A stretch of 64,000 nt of DNA from Xanthomonas sp. (GCF_017163755.1 NZ_JAFIWC010000010.1:62001-126000); one strand, 5' to 3'; counted from the first letter of the stretch, positions 1 through 9,000 are shown. Notes: a model not told the origin generated them from the letters alone. Program-made: numbers and translations.

Positions 1-34
1 CGCCTCTTGCTTTCATTCTCTTCACCGCCATAGA

Positions 35-1405
35 TTAGTTTCCTTGCCGGCGCCAAGTGGCATTCATGCGCAGATCGATGACACCGCCAAAGAAGTACTC
101 CTCCTTCCGCATCAGCACCTGAAAGAACGCTGCCTCGTCCACCCAGTGCAGCATCCGCTGCGCCAAATAGTCGGGGGTGTCTTCATGGGACACCGACGCT
201 TGCACTTCGTACAGATTGACGCCCAGCACGCAGTCGCATTCGAGTTCGACCTCGAAACGTTCGCCTGCGTGAATCTGGCGCCGCCAGAAAGTTTCGGCGG
301 AGGGATTCTCCGCCATGCGCTGCATGTCCTGATTCAAAGTGCCCCAGGAGTAGAGCTTGACGCCTTCCTTGTTGCGGATGCGCACGCCCACAGACAACTT
401 GTCCGTGGTGATCTGCGACTCGCAGACCACCTTGATGCGCAGCCGTTCGCCGGGATAGAACACGCTGACACCGGTGCCGTCTGCCGCAAGGGTCGTGACA
501 CTAAGGATGCGTACTCCACCGTCGCCGAAGGTCAACCGGTCCGAACCGATCATTGACGCAACCGGCGCCTGCGCCATATCGGTCTGCCCCGACTCTTCGC
601 TCTTCAGCATTTCGGTCAGACTACTAAAGTAGGCCGCTTCTTCGTCATGCAAGAGCCTGCGGTAATTCAGCACCACATTGGCCGACGCACCCCAGTCCAG
701 CTGCCTCCCGTTACTCAACAGCAGGCAGCGGCTGGTCAACGTCCGGACGCTCTCCTGATCATGCGAGACAAATAGCAAGGACATGCCGTCGGATACCAGC
801 TTCTCGATCCGCTGGAAGCAACGCTTCTGGAACAGCGCATCGCCGACGGCCAACGCTTCGTCCACGATCAAGATGTCCGGTTCGACCTGCACCTGCACCG
901 CGAATGCCAGGCGCACCAGCATGCCACTGGAGTAGGTCTTGACCGGCTGGTCGAGATGATCGCCGATGTCAGCGAACGCCGCGATGGCATCGAACTTGCG
1001 GTCGATCTCGTCGGCAGTAAACCCCAGCAGGGCAGCGTTGAGATAGACATTCTCGCGACCGCTGAACTCGGGGTTGAAGCCCGACCCGAGTTCGAGCAGC
1101 GCGGCTACGCGCCCTTTCACCTCGACACGCCCCTCAGTCGGCGCCAGCGTGCCCGTCACGATCTGCAACAAGGTGCTCTTGCCACTGCCATTGCGGCCCA
1201 GAATGCCGACCGACTCGCCGCGGCGGACGTCGAAATTAACGTCGCGCAGAGCCCAGAACTCGCGAAAGTACTCACGCTGGCCTAGGCCGGCCGCGCGACG
1301 CAGGCGCGGCAGGACGAACTGCTTCATTCGGTCGCGAGGCGTGTCGTACATCTCGTAGCGCTTCGACACCGACTCGACGTGGACAACGATCTCGTCAGAG
1401 GACAT
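35..1405 (-). CDS. wzt: O-antigen/polysaccharide ABC exporter, ATP-binding subunit (Wzt)
   Basis: This 456-residue cytoplasmic ATPase would power export of lipid-linked O-polysaccharide across the inner membrane with the Wzm permease. The Walker A motif GRNGSGKST lies near residues 70-78, the ABC signature YSSGM near 158 and the Walker B stretch ILIVDE near 179. About 165 C-terminal residues follow the ATPase core. This matches the carbohydrate-binding tail of Wzt proteins that read the terminal modification of the O-chain. The start was chosen at the ATG that overlaps the wzm stop by 11 nt; an upstream in-frame ATG at 1441 lies well inside wzm. Codons are visibly less GC-rich than in metB, as expected for the variable O-antigen locus. 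The family call is secure; the sugar transported is unknown. Confidence 0.92.
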   Translation of the reverse strand: MSSDEIVVHVESVSKRYEMYDTPRDRMKQFVLPRLRRAAGLGQREYFREFWALRDVNFDVRRGESVGILGRNGSGKSTLLQIVTGTLAPTEGRVEVKGRVAALLELGSGFNPEFSGRENVYLNAALLGFTADEIDRKFDAIAAFADIGDHLDQPVKTYSSGMLVRLAFAVQVQVEPDILIVDEALAVGDALFQKRCFQRIEKLVSDGMSLLFVSHDQESVRTLTSRCLLLSNGRQLDWGASANVVLNYRRLLHDEEAAYFSSLTEMLKSEESGQTDMAQAPVASMIGSDRLTFGDGGVRILSVTTLAADGTGVSVFYPGERLRIKVVCESQITTDKLSVGVRIRNKEGVKLYSWGTLNQDMQRMAENPSAETFWRRQIHAGERFEVELECDCVLGVNLYEVQASVSHEDTPDYLAQRMLHWVDEAAFFQVLMRKEEYFFGGVIDLRMNATWRRQGN

Positions 1406-2237
1406 CGGCGAAACCCTTGCGCGTTTTCTGAAACCAGGCATATCCGAACATCATCACCGCCAGCCCGACCGCCATCGCCAGACTCCACTGCGGCAGACGT
1501 GGCAACTGCCCGAAAACCAGCACACTGCGACTATCTTCGATGATGTAGGTCAATGGATTGAGATACATCCAAGGGCGCACCCACTCCGGCAGCGACGCGG
1601 CCGGGTAGAACACCGGCGAGAGAAACAGCATGACGCTGGAAAGCACACCGGTGACTTGCGAGATATCGCGCAGGTAGACCCCGGACGACGCCAACAGCCA
1701 CGACACGCCGGTCATCATCAGGATCAGAGGCAACATGACTAATGGGAACAGCACCGCAGTCCACGGCACGCCGACACCCAACACGATCTGCGCAATCAAT
1801 AGCACCAGCATGCTGATAGCCAGGTGGAACAGTGCCGAGCCGATCAGCACCCAAATGAGCGCGTCCAACGGGAAGATGACCTTCTTGACGAAATTCACGT
1901 TGGCGATGATCAGAGTCGGTGCCTTGTTAAGGCACTCGGAAAAAAACCCGTGCACCGCCAAGCCGACGAAAGCCAGCACCGCAAAGTTCACCTTGTCCAC
2001 CGGGCCTTCGCCAACCCAACGCACCTTCATGACGGTAGTGAAGACGAAGGTGTACACCGTCAGCATCAGCAACGGGTTGAAGAACGACCAAGCTGTGCCA
2101 AGGAAGGAACCACGGTAGCGACCGATCACCTCGCGCAGGATCAACTGGCGCAGGAGCTGGCGGTTTCTCACCAGCGACCGGACCAAGGCGAGCGGACTGG
2201 CGGATACGCGGTTTCGCGCATGGACTTGTGCGGACAT
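1395..2237 (-). CDS. wzm: O-antigen/polysaccharide ABC exporter, permease subunit (Wzm)
   Basis: This 280-residue ABC-2 type membrane protein is the usual length for Wzm. It has six hydrophobic segments after an amphipathic N-terminus (RQLILREVIGRYRGSFLG). The family landmarks FNPLLMLTVYTFVF and the C-terminal YLNPLTYIIEDSRSVL are visible. With Wzt it forms the inner-membrane channel for finished O-chains. The start ATG lies only 5 nt beyond the metB stop and the stop overlaps the wzt start, so metB-wzm-wzt is probably one transcript. The open frame continues upstream through metB in another reading frame, but that extension has no family similarity and was discarded. Confidence 0.92.
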   Translation of the reverse strand: MSAQVHARNRVSASPLALVRSLVRNRQLLRQLILREVIGRYRGSFLGTAWSFFNPLLMLTVYTFVFTTVMKVRWVGEGPVDKVNFAVLAFVGLAVHGFFSECLNKAPTLIIANVNFVKKVIFPLDALIWVLIGSALFHLAISMLVLLIAQIVLGVGVPWTAVLFPLVMLPLILMMTGVSWLLASSGVYLRDISQVTGVLSSVMLFLSPVFYPAASLPEWVRPWMYLNPLTYIIEDSRSVLVFGQLPRLPQWSLAMAVGLAVMMFGYAWFQKTRKGFADVL

Positions 2238-2242
2238 GCGTT

Positions 2243-3466
2243 TCAGGACTCCGTGGAAGCCTGGCCGCGGACTCCCGGCTGGCCAGCCAATGCCCGCTCC
2301 AGATCCACCCGCAAATCCCCCACCGCCTCCACCCCCACGCTCAACCGCACCAACCCATCGCTGATGCCGAGCTGCTCGCGGCGAGCCACCGGGATGGAGG
2401 CGTGGGTCATCACCGCCGGATGGTTGACCAGGCTTTCCACGCCGCCGAGGGATTCGGCCAGGGTGAACAGCTCGGTGCGTTCGCAGAAGCGCTTGGCCGC
2501 CTCGAAGCCGCCCTTGAGCACGATCGAGACGATGCCGCCGAAGCCGGACATCTGCCGCTGCGCCAGGGCGTGCTGCGGATGCGAGGCCAGGCCGGGATAG
2601 ATCACCTTCTCCACCGCCGGATGGGTCTGCAGCCATCGCGCCAGCGCCAGCGCGTTGTCGCAGTGCGCGCGCATGCGCAGCGGCAGGGTCTTGAGCCCGC
2701 GCAGCGCCAGGAAGCTGTCGAACGGGCCCTGCACGCCGCCCACCGAGTTCTGCAGGAACGCCAGTTGCTCGGCCAGTTCGGCATTGTCGCCGACCACGGC
2801 GATGCCGCCGACCATGTCCGAGTGGCCGTTGAGGTACTTGGTCGCCGAGTGCACGACGATGTCCGCGCCCAGCTGCAGCGGACGCTGCAGCATCGGCGAG
2901 GCGAAGGTGTTGTCGACCACCACCCGCAGGCCGCGGCTGCGCGCGATCGCCGCGATCGCGGCGATGTCGACGATCTTCAGCATCGGGTTGGTGGGGGTCT
3001 CGATCCACACCATCTTGGTCTTGGGCCCGATCGCCGCTTCGAAGGCCGCCGGATCGGTCAGGTCGACGAAGCTGAATTCCAGCGCGGCGCTGCGCTTGCG
3101 CACGCGCTCGAACAGCCGGTAGCTGCCGCCGTACAGGTCGTCCATCGCCACCACGTGGTCGCCGCTGTCGAGCAGTTCCATCACCGTGGAAGTGGCGGCC
3201 ATGCCCGAGGCGAACGCGAAGCCGCGACTGCCGCCCTCCAGCGCCGCCACGCAGCGCTCGTAGGCGAAGCGGGTCGGGTTGTGGGTACGCGAGTACTCGA
3301 AGCCCTGGTGTTCGCCGGGGCTGGACTGCGCGTAGGTGGACGTCGCATAGATCGGCGGCATCACCGCGCCCGTGGACGGGTCCGGATGCTGGCCGCCATG
3401 GATCGCCAGGGTCGCCAGCGACAGCGCGCGGCCGTCGCCATTGGGTTTTGACGCGTTGTCCGTCAT
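2243..3466 (-). CDS. metB: Cystathionine gamma-synthase/lyase-type PLP enzyme (MetB)
   Basis: This 407-residue enzyme belongs to the Cys/Met metabolism PLP family and would act in the cytosol on O-acyl-homoserine or cystathionine. The pyridoxal lysine is Lys210 in HSATKYLNGHSD. The motif YSRTHNPTRFAYE near residue 58 and the PLP-contact segment ASGMAATSTVMELL near 87 are typical. Synthase and lyase activities cannot be separated by sequence here. The neighbouring cbs, about 80 nt upstream on the same strand, favours a role in reverse transsulfuration as well. In Xanthomonas this gene conventionally marks one edge of the LPS locus, and here wzm follows after 5 nt. Confidence 0.9.
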   Translation of the reverse strand: MTDNASKPNGDGRALSLATLAIHGGQHPDPSTGAVMPPIYATSTYAQSSPGEHQGFEYSRTHNPTRFAYERCVAALEGGSRGFAFASGMAATSTVMELLDSGDHVVAMDDLYGGSYRLFERVRKRSAALEFSFVDLTDPAAFEAAIGPKTKMVWIETPTNPMLKIVDIAAIAAIARSRGLRVVVDNTFASPMLQRPLQLGADIVVHSATKYLNGHSDMVGGIAVVGDNAELAEQLAFLQNSVGGVQGPFDSFLALRGLKTLPLRMRAHCDNALALARWLQTHPAVEKVIYPGLASHPQHALAQRQMSGFGGIVSIVLKGGFEAAKRFCERTELFTLAESLGGVESLVNHPAVMTHASIPVARREQLGISDGLVRLSVGVEAVGDLRVDLERALAGQPGVRGQASTES

Positions 3467-3491
3467 AGGGGGTTCCCGTGGAAGGGGCGTG

Positions 3492-3500
3492 ATTCTAGCA
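3492..3500 (-). promoter_or_regulatory. Extended -10 promoter for metB-wzm-wzt
   Basis: Read on the minus strand, TGCTAGAAT is an extended -10 element (TGn plus TAGAAT). It sits about 25 nt upstream of the metB ATG, giving a leader of roughly 20 nt. No good -35 is visible, which is tolerable for an extended -10. This is an inference from sequence alone. Confidence 0.45.
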
Positions 3501-3546
3501 GTGAGGTCTGAACCGTCCCATTCACCGGGACGCGCGCCGGCGCCGG

Positions 3547-4917
3547 CTACTGCACCCGGCGCCGCAGGTAGTTCAGCAGGTCGATGCGGGTGATCAGGCC
3601 GAGGAAGGCGCCGCCGTCCATCACGATCGCCACTTGGCCGCGGTCGAACACCGGCAGCAGCGCCTCGATCGGCGACTTCACGTCCAGCCGGTCGAGCTTG
3701 CTGACCATCGCCGTGGACACCGGGTCGCGGAACCGCGCCTCGTCACCGTACACGTGCAGCAGCACGTCGCTTTCGTCGACGATGCCGACCAGCTGGTCGC
3801 CCTCCATCACCGGCAGCTGCGACACGTCGTACAGCTTCATGCGCTGGTAGGCGGTGGTCAGCAGGTCGTTGGGGCCGACCACCACGGTGTCGCGCTGGCT
3901 GTACGGGCGCAGGATCAGGTCGCGCAGGTCGCCGTGCTGCGGGCGCTCCAGGAAGCCGTTGTCCAGCATCCAGTAGTCGTTGTACATCTTCGACAGGTAC
4001 TTGTTGCCGGTGTCGCAGACGAACACCAGCACCCGCTTGGGCTCGGTCTGCGCGCGGCAGTACTTCAGCGCCGCGGCCAGCAGGGTGCCGGTCGAGGAGC
4101 CGCCGAGGATGCCCTCCTTGGCCAGCAGTTCGCGCGCGGTGTGGAAGCTCTCGGCGTCGCTGATCGAATAGGCCTTCTTGACCCGCGAGAAATCGGAGAT
4201 CGCCGGCAGGAAATCCTCGCCGATGCCTTCCACCAGCCAGCTGCCGGACTTCTCGCTGACCGTGCCTTCCTCGATGTACTGGGTCAGGATCGAGCCCACC
4301 GGGTCGGCCAGCACCAGCTCCACGCCCGGCGCGGCCTGGGCGAAGGCGCGCGACAGGCCGGTCATGGTGCCGGAGCTGCCGCAGCCGAACACGATGGCGT
4401 CGAGCTTGCCGTCCATCTGCCGCAGGATCTCCGGGCCGGTGCCGAACTCGTGCGCGGCCGGGTTGTCCGGGTTGCCGAACTGGTTGACGAAATAGGCCCC
4501 CGGGGTCTCGGCGGCGATGCGCGCGGCCAGGTCCTGGTAGTACTCCGGGTGGCCCTTGGCCACGTCCGAGCGGGTCAGCACCACCTCGGCGCCCATCGCC
4601 TTGAGGTTGAAGATCTTCTCCCGGCTCATCTTGTCCGGCACCACCAGGATCAGCTTGTAGCCCTTCTGCTGGGCGACCAGCGCCAGGCCGATGCCGGTGT
4701 TGCCGGCGGTGCCTTCGACCAGCACCGCGCCAGGCTTGAGCTCGCCGCGGCGCTCGGCGGCCTCGATCATCGACAGGCCGATGCGGTCCTTGATCGAACC
4801 GCCGGGATTGGCGCTTTCCAGCTTCAGGAACAGTTCGCACACGCCAGCGTCGAGCTTGCTGGCCTTGACGATCGGGGTCTCGCCGATCAGGTCGAGTACG
4901 GAGGAATGGATGGCCAT
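3547..4917 (-). CDS. cbs: Cystathionine beta-synthase
   Basis: This 456-residue enzyme condenses homocysteine with serine (or an activated serine) to cystathionine. The N-terminal 330 residues are a fold-type II PLP domain. It shows NPGGSIKDRIG (PLP lysine near residue 43), the substrate loop EGTAGNTGIGLA and the phosphate loop CGSSGTMTG. The last 115 residues form two CBS modules (PVMEGDQLVGIVDESD and GAFLGLITRIDLL), which usually bind adenosyl ligands. There is no heme-binding N-terminal extension, as is usual in bacteria. The adjacent metB suggests a two-step transsulfuration pair. An O-acetylserine sulfhydrylase is less likely because of the CBS pair. Confidence 0.9.
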   Translation of the reverse strand: MAIHSSVLDLIGETPIVKASKLDAGVCELFLKLESANPGGSIKDRIGLSMIEAAERRGELKPGAVLVEGTAGNTGIGLALVAQQKGYKLILVVPDKMSREKIFNLKAMGAEVVLTRSDVAKGHPEYYQDLAARIAAETPGAYFVNQFGNPDNPAAHEFGTGPEILRQMDGKLDAIVFGCGSSGTMTGLSRAFAQAAPGVELVLADPVGSILTQYIEEGTVSEKSGSWLVEGIGEDFLPAISDFSRVKKAYSISDAESFHTARELLAKEGILGGSSTGTLLAAALKYCRAQTEPKRVLVFVCDTGNKYLSKMYNDYWMLDNGFLERPQHGDLRDLILRPYSQRDTVVVGPNDLLTTAYQRMKLYDVSQLPVMEGDQLVGIVDESDVLLHVYGDEARFRDPVSTAMVSKLDRLDVKSPIEALLPVFDRGQVAIVMDGGAFLGLITRIDLLNYLRRRVQ

Positions 4918-5012
4918 CGGATCACAGTAACGGTCGCGCCGAACCAGCGGCTGGACCGGCGATTATCCGTGGTATGCGCGGGAATGTCAGACAAACCCGG
5001 AAAACCGTCCAA

Positions 5013-5038
5013 CAAAAAAGCCGCGATCCGCGGCTTTT
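5013..5038 (-). terminator. Rho-independent terminator of the YdcH-like gene
   Basis: On the minus strand a 10-bp stem (AAAAGCCGCG with CGCGGCTTTT, loop of 3) ends in a run of six T. It lies about 95 nt downstream of the YdcH-like gene stop and isolates it from cbs. Confidence 0.75.
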
Positions 5039-5131
5039 GGGGGGTTGGGGGGATGGATGGCGCGGACGGTGGCAGGCCGACGAGGAGGCCGCCACCGCCC
5101 GCGACAAGTGAACCGGCGGGGGAGATGAGGA

Positions 5132-5353
5132 TCAGTGAGGCTTCTGCTCGTCGTAGAGTCGCAACAGCTTCTCCTTGGCCGCGAGCTTTTCCCGCTTCAT
5201 CTGGGACAGGGTGAGATCGTCGATCGGCAATACGCCGAGTTCGGCGTCCATGCATTTCTTGTCCAAGGTCTTGTGCCGTTGGTAGAGCTGCTTGAACTCC
5301 GGATCGGACTTGATCAGCGCGTCGATTTCGGTCTGCGGTTGCCCTTCGAACAT
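5132..5353 (-). CDS. YdcH/DUF465-family small coiled-coil protein
   Basis: This 73-residue, highly charged helical protein matches the YdcH family pattern, with KSDPEFKQLYQRHKTLD near the N-terminus and a basic segment LSQMKREKLAAKEKLLRLYDE at the C-terminus. The biochemical function of the family is unknown. The start at 5353 is fixed by a strong ribosome-binding site, AAGGAGG, 8 nt upstream. The gene stands alone with its own downstream terminator. Confidence 0.85.
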   Translation of the reverse strand: MFEGQPQTEIDALIKSDPEFKQLYQRHKTLDKKCMDAELGVLPIDDLTLSQMKREKLAAKEKLLRLYDEQKPH

Positions 5354-5692
5354 ACGGATAGCCTCCTTCAGCTGGATACAAGAACGCCCCGGCCGGAACG
5401 GCACGGGGCGTTGCCTGGGAGCGGAGCAGCGCGAACCGTCGCCAGCAGCCCGGCCGAGACGCCCGAGCCTTGCGGCAAGGGGGACTTCGGCTTCGGTGCG
5501 TGCCACTGCGTCATCGGCCCGGCTCTCCGTAGGACCAGATGGCGGATGCCACCTGGACTACCGACCCTACGCCTCCCTTTCGGATCCGGCAAGAGAACCA
5601 GGGCCGCTTTCCCGCATTCAGTTGCGCACCGCTCAGGCCCACAGAAAAACCGCGTTAAGCGGCGCCACGAAGCCTGAGGAACGGCGTGGCGA
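5354..5692. other. Intergenic region with hairpins, no gene
   Basis: No credible coding frame is present. The minus-strand hairpin AACGCCCC...GGGGCGTT (5393-5414) lies in the leader of the YdcH-like gene. A short stem CCGC-TTAAC-GCGG followed by five T (5645-5661, minus) lies 30 nt past the OmpA-like gene and may be its weak terminator. Confidence 0.5.
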
Positions 5693-6595
5693 TCAGGGCG
5701 CGACCACCACCTCGGCAGACCGCGCCTTGGTCGAGGCGCCCTTCTTGCCGGCCGCCTGCAGCCGGCTGGCCGGCACGCCGCCGGCGACCAGCGCGTCGCG
5801 GATCGCGTCGGCACGTTTCTGCGCCACGCCAGCGTCGCTGTCGTAGGCCTCGATCCGCACCCGGCCCTTGCTGCCGATCTGCAGGTACTGCGCCAACGCC
5901 TTGGCCTGTCCGGCCGCGTCGGCGGACAGCGCCGACTTGCCCGCGGCGAACGCGCCGCCGGCCAGGGTGAAGACCTCCCCGCGCGCCTCGAAACGCGATC
6001 CCGGCAGCTTGGCGCCGGCCACCAGCTCGGCCTCCTCGCGCGCCAGCTTGGCCGACTTCTGCTGCGCCGCGCTGAGCCGGGCGGTCTGCTGCCCGGCCAC
6101 GCTGGTCAGCGCCAGCTCGGCGTCCTGCCGCGCCAGGGTCTCGGCTTCGGCCGCCTGGCGCAGCCGCTCGGCCTCCTCGGCCTGGATCTGCGCCTGCACC
6201 CGCAGCCGCTCGGCTTCCTGGCGCGCCCGGGACGCCTCGCGGCGACTGGCCTCGACCAGCAGCTCGCTGCGCTCCCGCTCCAGGCGCGCGACCTCGCGCC
6301 GCGCCAGCTCGGCACGCGCGCTGGTTTCGGCGATCTCGACGCGACGCTCGGCGATATAGCGCGCATCGTCCTGCTCCTTGCGCCTGGCCGCGGCGAACGC
6401 GGCCACCGCCTGCTGCGCCTGCAGGCGCTCGTAGGCGGCCACCTCGGCGGCCAACGGATCGGCCTGCAGCGCCAGCAGGCGCTGGTTGAGCGCAGCGACC
6501 TGCGGGTCGTCCTCGGCGGCGAAGGCCGGGACGGCGACCGCGGCCAGCAACACGGCGACGGCAAGCCGGCTGCGCAGATGCACGGCGCGGCTCAT
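5693..6595 (-). CDS. OmpA-family outer-membrane/peptidoglycan-associated protein with coiled coil
   Basis: This 300-residue exported protein has a signal peptide (residues 1-25, ending VPAFA-AEDD). A long alanine/arginine/glutamate-rich coiled coil follows (about 40-185). The C-terminal OmpA-like domain includes FTLAGGAFAAGKSALSADA and IEAYDSDAGVAQKRADAIRDAL, the region that normally holds peptidoglycan. Its ATG overlaps the stop of the DUF4398 gene (ATGA), so the two are translationally coupled. The pair is recurrent in Xanthomonadaceae by recollection. A role in anchoring the envelope is inferred; nothing points to a transport function. Confidence 0.8.
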   Translation of the reverse strand: MSRAVHLRSRLAVAVLLAAVAVPAFAAEDDPQVAALNQRLLALQADPLAAEVAAYERLQAQQAVAAFAAARRKEQDDARYIAERRVEIAETSARAELARREVARLERERSELLVEASRREASRARQEAERLRVQAQIQAEEAERLRQAAEAETLARQDAELALTSVAGQQTARLSAAQQKSAKLAREEAELVAGAKLPGSRFEARGEVFTLAGGAFAAGKSALSADAAGQAKALAQYLQIGSKGRVRIEAYDSDAGVAQKRADAIRDALVAGGVPASRLQAAGKKGASTKARSAEVVVAP

Positions 6596-6984
6596 GGACG
6601 CGCCTCCCCGGTGCCCAGGGTGCGTTGCAGGTCGGCCACCTCGGCCTTGCGCTGCTGCAGCTGGGCGTTGGCCACCGCCTCCTCGCTGCGCGCCCGCGCC
6701 AGGTCGGCATCGGCCGCCACCCGCAGCGCCAGCTGCGGGGCGGTCTTGCGCTGGCGCCGGTCCAGCGCCGCCTGCTGGGCCTGTTCCAGGCCCTGGCGGG
6801 CGCCGGCGATCAGGTCCGGCGCGTACTGGTCGGCGTCGGCCTGGATCGCGCGCTGGACCGCCTGCTGCGCGGTCAGCAGCTCCGGCGGGGCGACCTGGGC
6901 ATAGGCGCCGGAGGAGGCAAACAGCGCCAATGCGCACGCCGTCACGTACAGCGGACGGCGGATTTGTGCGAAGCTAGTTTTCAT
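6592..6984 (-). CDS. DUF4398-domain periplasmic protein
   Basis: This 130-residue protein starts with a signal peptide (MKTSFAQIRRPLYV, cleavage likely after SSGAYA). The rest is almost entirely helical, with residues such as PPELLTAQQAVQRAIQADAD and an arginine/alanine-rich C-terminus, as in DUF4398 proteins. It directly precedes and overlaps the OmpA-like gene by 4 nt. Function is unknown. The arrangement suggests a periplasmic partner of that protein. Confidence 0.75.
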   Translation of the reverse strand: MKTSFAQIRRPLYVTACALALFASSGAYAQVAPPELLTAQQAVQRAIQADADQYAPDLIAGARQGLEQAQQAALDRRQRKTAPQLALRVAADADLARARSEEAVANAQLQQRKAEVADLQRTLGTGEARP

Positions 6985-7083
6985 TAAGGGGGGCCGTAGG
7001 CGGAGACGTCGAGCGCGGCCATTGTCGGAAGCCTGCGGCGCGCTTGCAACGGGCTGCCGCGGATCGTTGGGGAACCATTGCGC

Positions 7084-8223
7084 ATGGATATCGGCTACTT
7101 CCTGAAGCTGATGACCGAAAAGAACGCCTCGGACATGTTCCTGACCACGGGAGCACCGGTCTATATCAAGATCGAAGGCAAGCTGTATCCGCTCGGCGCC
7201 ACCGGGCTGCCGCCCGGCATGGTCAAGAAGATCGCCTACTCGCTGATGGACGAGGGCCAGGTGCCGCAGTTCGAGCGCGAGCTGGAGCTGAACATGGCCA
7301 TCGCCCTGCACGACGCCGGGCGCTTCCGGGTCAACGTGTTCAAGCAGCGCGGCGAGGTCGGCATGGTGATCCGCGCCATCCGCAGCAAGATCCCCAGCAT
7401 CGAGGAACTGCACCTGCCGCAGGTGCTCAAGGACGTGATCATGACCCCGCGCGGGCTGGTGCTGGTGGTCGGCTCCACCGGCTCGGGCAAGTCCACCTCG
7501 CTGGCGTCGATGATCGACCACCGCAACAGCACCACCACCGGGCACATCCTCACCATCGAGGACCCGATCGAGTACCTGCACAAGCACAAGATGTCGATCG
7601 TCAACCAGCGCGAAGTCGGCCTGGACACCCATGCCTTCCACAACGCGCTGAAGAACGCGATGCGCGAGGCGCCGGACGTGATCCTGATCGGCGAGATCCT
7701 GGACGCCACGACGATGGAGGCGGCGATCGCCTTCGCCGAGACCGGACACCTGTGCCTGGCCACGCTGCACTCCAACAACGCCGACCAGACCATCGAGCGC
7801 ATCCTCAACTTCTTCCCCGAGAGCGCGCACAAGAACGTGCTGATGAACCTGGCGCTGAACCTGCGCGCGGTGATCTCGCAGCGCCTGGTCAAGGACAAGA
7901 ACGAGCGCCGGCGTCCGGCCACCGAGGTGCTGCTGAACACGCCGATGATCCGCGACCTGCTGCGCCGCGGCCAGGTGCACGAGATCAAGGCGGCGATGGA
8001 GGACTCGCTTGAGGAAGGCATGGAGACCTTCGACCAGTGCCTGTTCCGGATGGTCAAGCAGGGCCAGATCGAGCAGGAGGAAGCGCTGCGCGCGGCCGAC
8101 TCGCGCGACGGCCTGGCGCTGAAGTTCCGCCTGTCCGAAGGCGCCACGGGCGAGCACGACCCCTACGCCGACTACGAGGCCGGCGGCGCCAGTTCGCCGC
8201 GGATCACCCACGGCTTCGGCTGA
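7084..8223 (+). CDS. pilU: Type IV pilus retraction-associated ATPase PilU
   Basis: This 379-residue member of the PilT/GspE secretion ATPase family would assist pilus retraction at the inner membrane. Walker A is GSTGSGKST (residues 130-138). The Asp box and Walker B region read DPIEYLHKHK and DVILIGEI, followed by the His box TGHLCLATLHSNNA. The sequence FAETGHLCLATLH with ERILNFFPES fits PilU rather than PilT. The ATG at 7084 was preferred to an in-frame TTG two codons earlier. No pilT is adjacent, so it must lie elsewhere in the genome. Confidence 0.88.
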   Translation: MDIGYFLKLMTEKNASDMFLTTGAPVYIKIEGKLYPLGATGLPPGMVKKIAYSLMDEGQVPQFERELELNMAIALHDAGRFRVNVFKQRGEVGMVIRAIRSKIPSIEELHLPQVLKDVIMTPRGLVLVVGSTGSGKSTSLASMIDHRNSTTTGHILTIEDPIEYLHKHKMSIVNQREVGLDTHAFHNALKNAMREAPDVILIGEILDATTMEAAIAFAETGHLCLATLHSNNADQTIERILNFFPESAHKNVLMNLALNLRAVISQRLVKDKNERRRPATEVLLNTPMIRDLLRRGQVHEIKAAMEDSLEEGMETFDQCLFRMVKQGQIEQEEALRAADSRDGLALKFRLSEGATGEHDPYADYEAGGASSPRITHGFG

Positions 8224-8243
8224 AGGCGCCCGCCGCGTCGCCC

Positions 8244-8314
8244 TTGTAGGAGCGGCTTCAGCCGCGACAGAGCCTTACCAGGGATGCTTGTCGCGGCTGA
8301 AGCCGCTCCTACAT
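8244..8314. repeat. REP-type palindrome (GTAGGAGCGGCTTCAGCC family)
   Basis: Two perfect inverted arms of 24 bp (8245-8268 and 8290-8313) are separated by 21 bp. The same arm sequence recurs at 22.69, 22.73, 22.88 and 22.93 kb. It lies between the convergent pilU and maiA genes and could end transcription from both sides. Confidence 0.85.
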
Positions 8315-8328
8315 CAAGGCAGAGGCAC

Positions 8329-9000
8329 TCAGGCGCCTTGCGCCGGCGCGTCCGGCTGGTTCTCCGGGCGCGCGCCGTCGAACGCCGGCAGCGCCAGGCA
8401 GGCCTGCTCGATCCGGGCGATGGTCGGATAGGCGTCCATGTCCACGCCGAAGCGGCGCGCGTTGAACACCTGCGGCACCAGGCAGCAGTCGGCCAGGCCC
8501 GGCTGTCCGCCGTGGCAGTAGGTGCCGGTGTCGGGCGATTCGGCCAGCAGCTGTTCCAGCGCATCGAAGCCCAGCGCGATCCAGTGCAGCATCCATTCCT
8601 CGCGCTCGGACTGCGGCACGTTCCACACGCCCTCGAAGAACTGGCCCACGCGCAGGTTGTTGAGCGGATGGATGTCGCAGGCGACCAGTTGCGCGAGCGA
8701 GCGTACGCGGGCGCGGTCGATCGCCGCGTCGGGCAGTAGCGGCGGCTCGGGCCAGCGTTCGTCCAGGTATTCCAGGATCGCCAGCGACTGGCGGATCGGC
8801 TGGCCGTCGTGGCACAGCGTCGGCACCAGTTCCTGCGGATTGAGCCGCGCGTACTCCGGCGAGTGCTGCTGGCCGCCGTCGCGCACCAGGTGCACCGGCA
8901 GCGGCTGGTAGGCCAGGCCCTTCAGGTTCAGGCCGATGCGCACCCGGTAGGCGGCGCTGGAGCGCCAGTACGTGTACAGCTGCAAAGCGTCTTCCACCAC
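8329..9000 (-). CDS. maiA: Maleylacetoacetate isomerase (zeta-class GST)
   Basis: This 223-residue protein isomerises maleylacetoacetate to fumarylacetoacetate with glutathione. The zeta-class signature TYWRSSAAYRVRI lies at the N-terminus, with QELVPTLCHDGQPIRQSLAILEYLDE in the thioredoxin-like domain. The C-terminal helical domain contains DIHPLNNLRV. The start is one of two adjacent GTG codons (9000 or 8997) preceded by GGAGGG. It follows the FAH-family gene after 86 nt on the same strand, which supports tyrosine degradation. Confidence 0.9.
   Translation of the reverse strand: MVEDALQLYTYWRSSAAYRVRIGLNLKGLAYQPLPVHLVRDGGQQHSPEYARLNPQELVPTLCHDGQPIRQSLAILEYLDERWPEPPLLPDAAIDRARVRSLAQLVACDIHPLNNLRVGQFFEGVWNVPQSEREEWMLHWIALGFDALEQLLAESPDTGTYCHGGQPGLADCCLVPQVFNARRFGVDMDAYPTIARIEQACLALPAFDGARPENQPDAPAQGA

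Noticed and set aside
1395-3008. A 537-codon minus-strand frame joining metB DNA to wzm.
   Set aside because: The part upstream of 2237 is a shadow of metB. Wzm proteins are about 260-280 residues and the ATG at 2237 gives 280.
7078-7083. TTG at 7078 as the pilU start.
   Set aside because: The ATG two codons later gives the family-typical N-terminus and needs no rare start codon.
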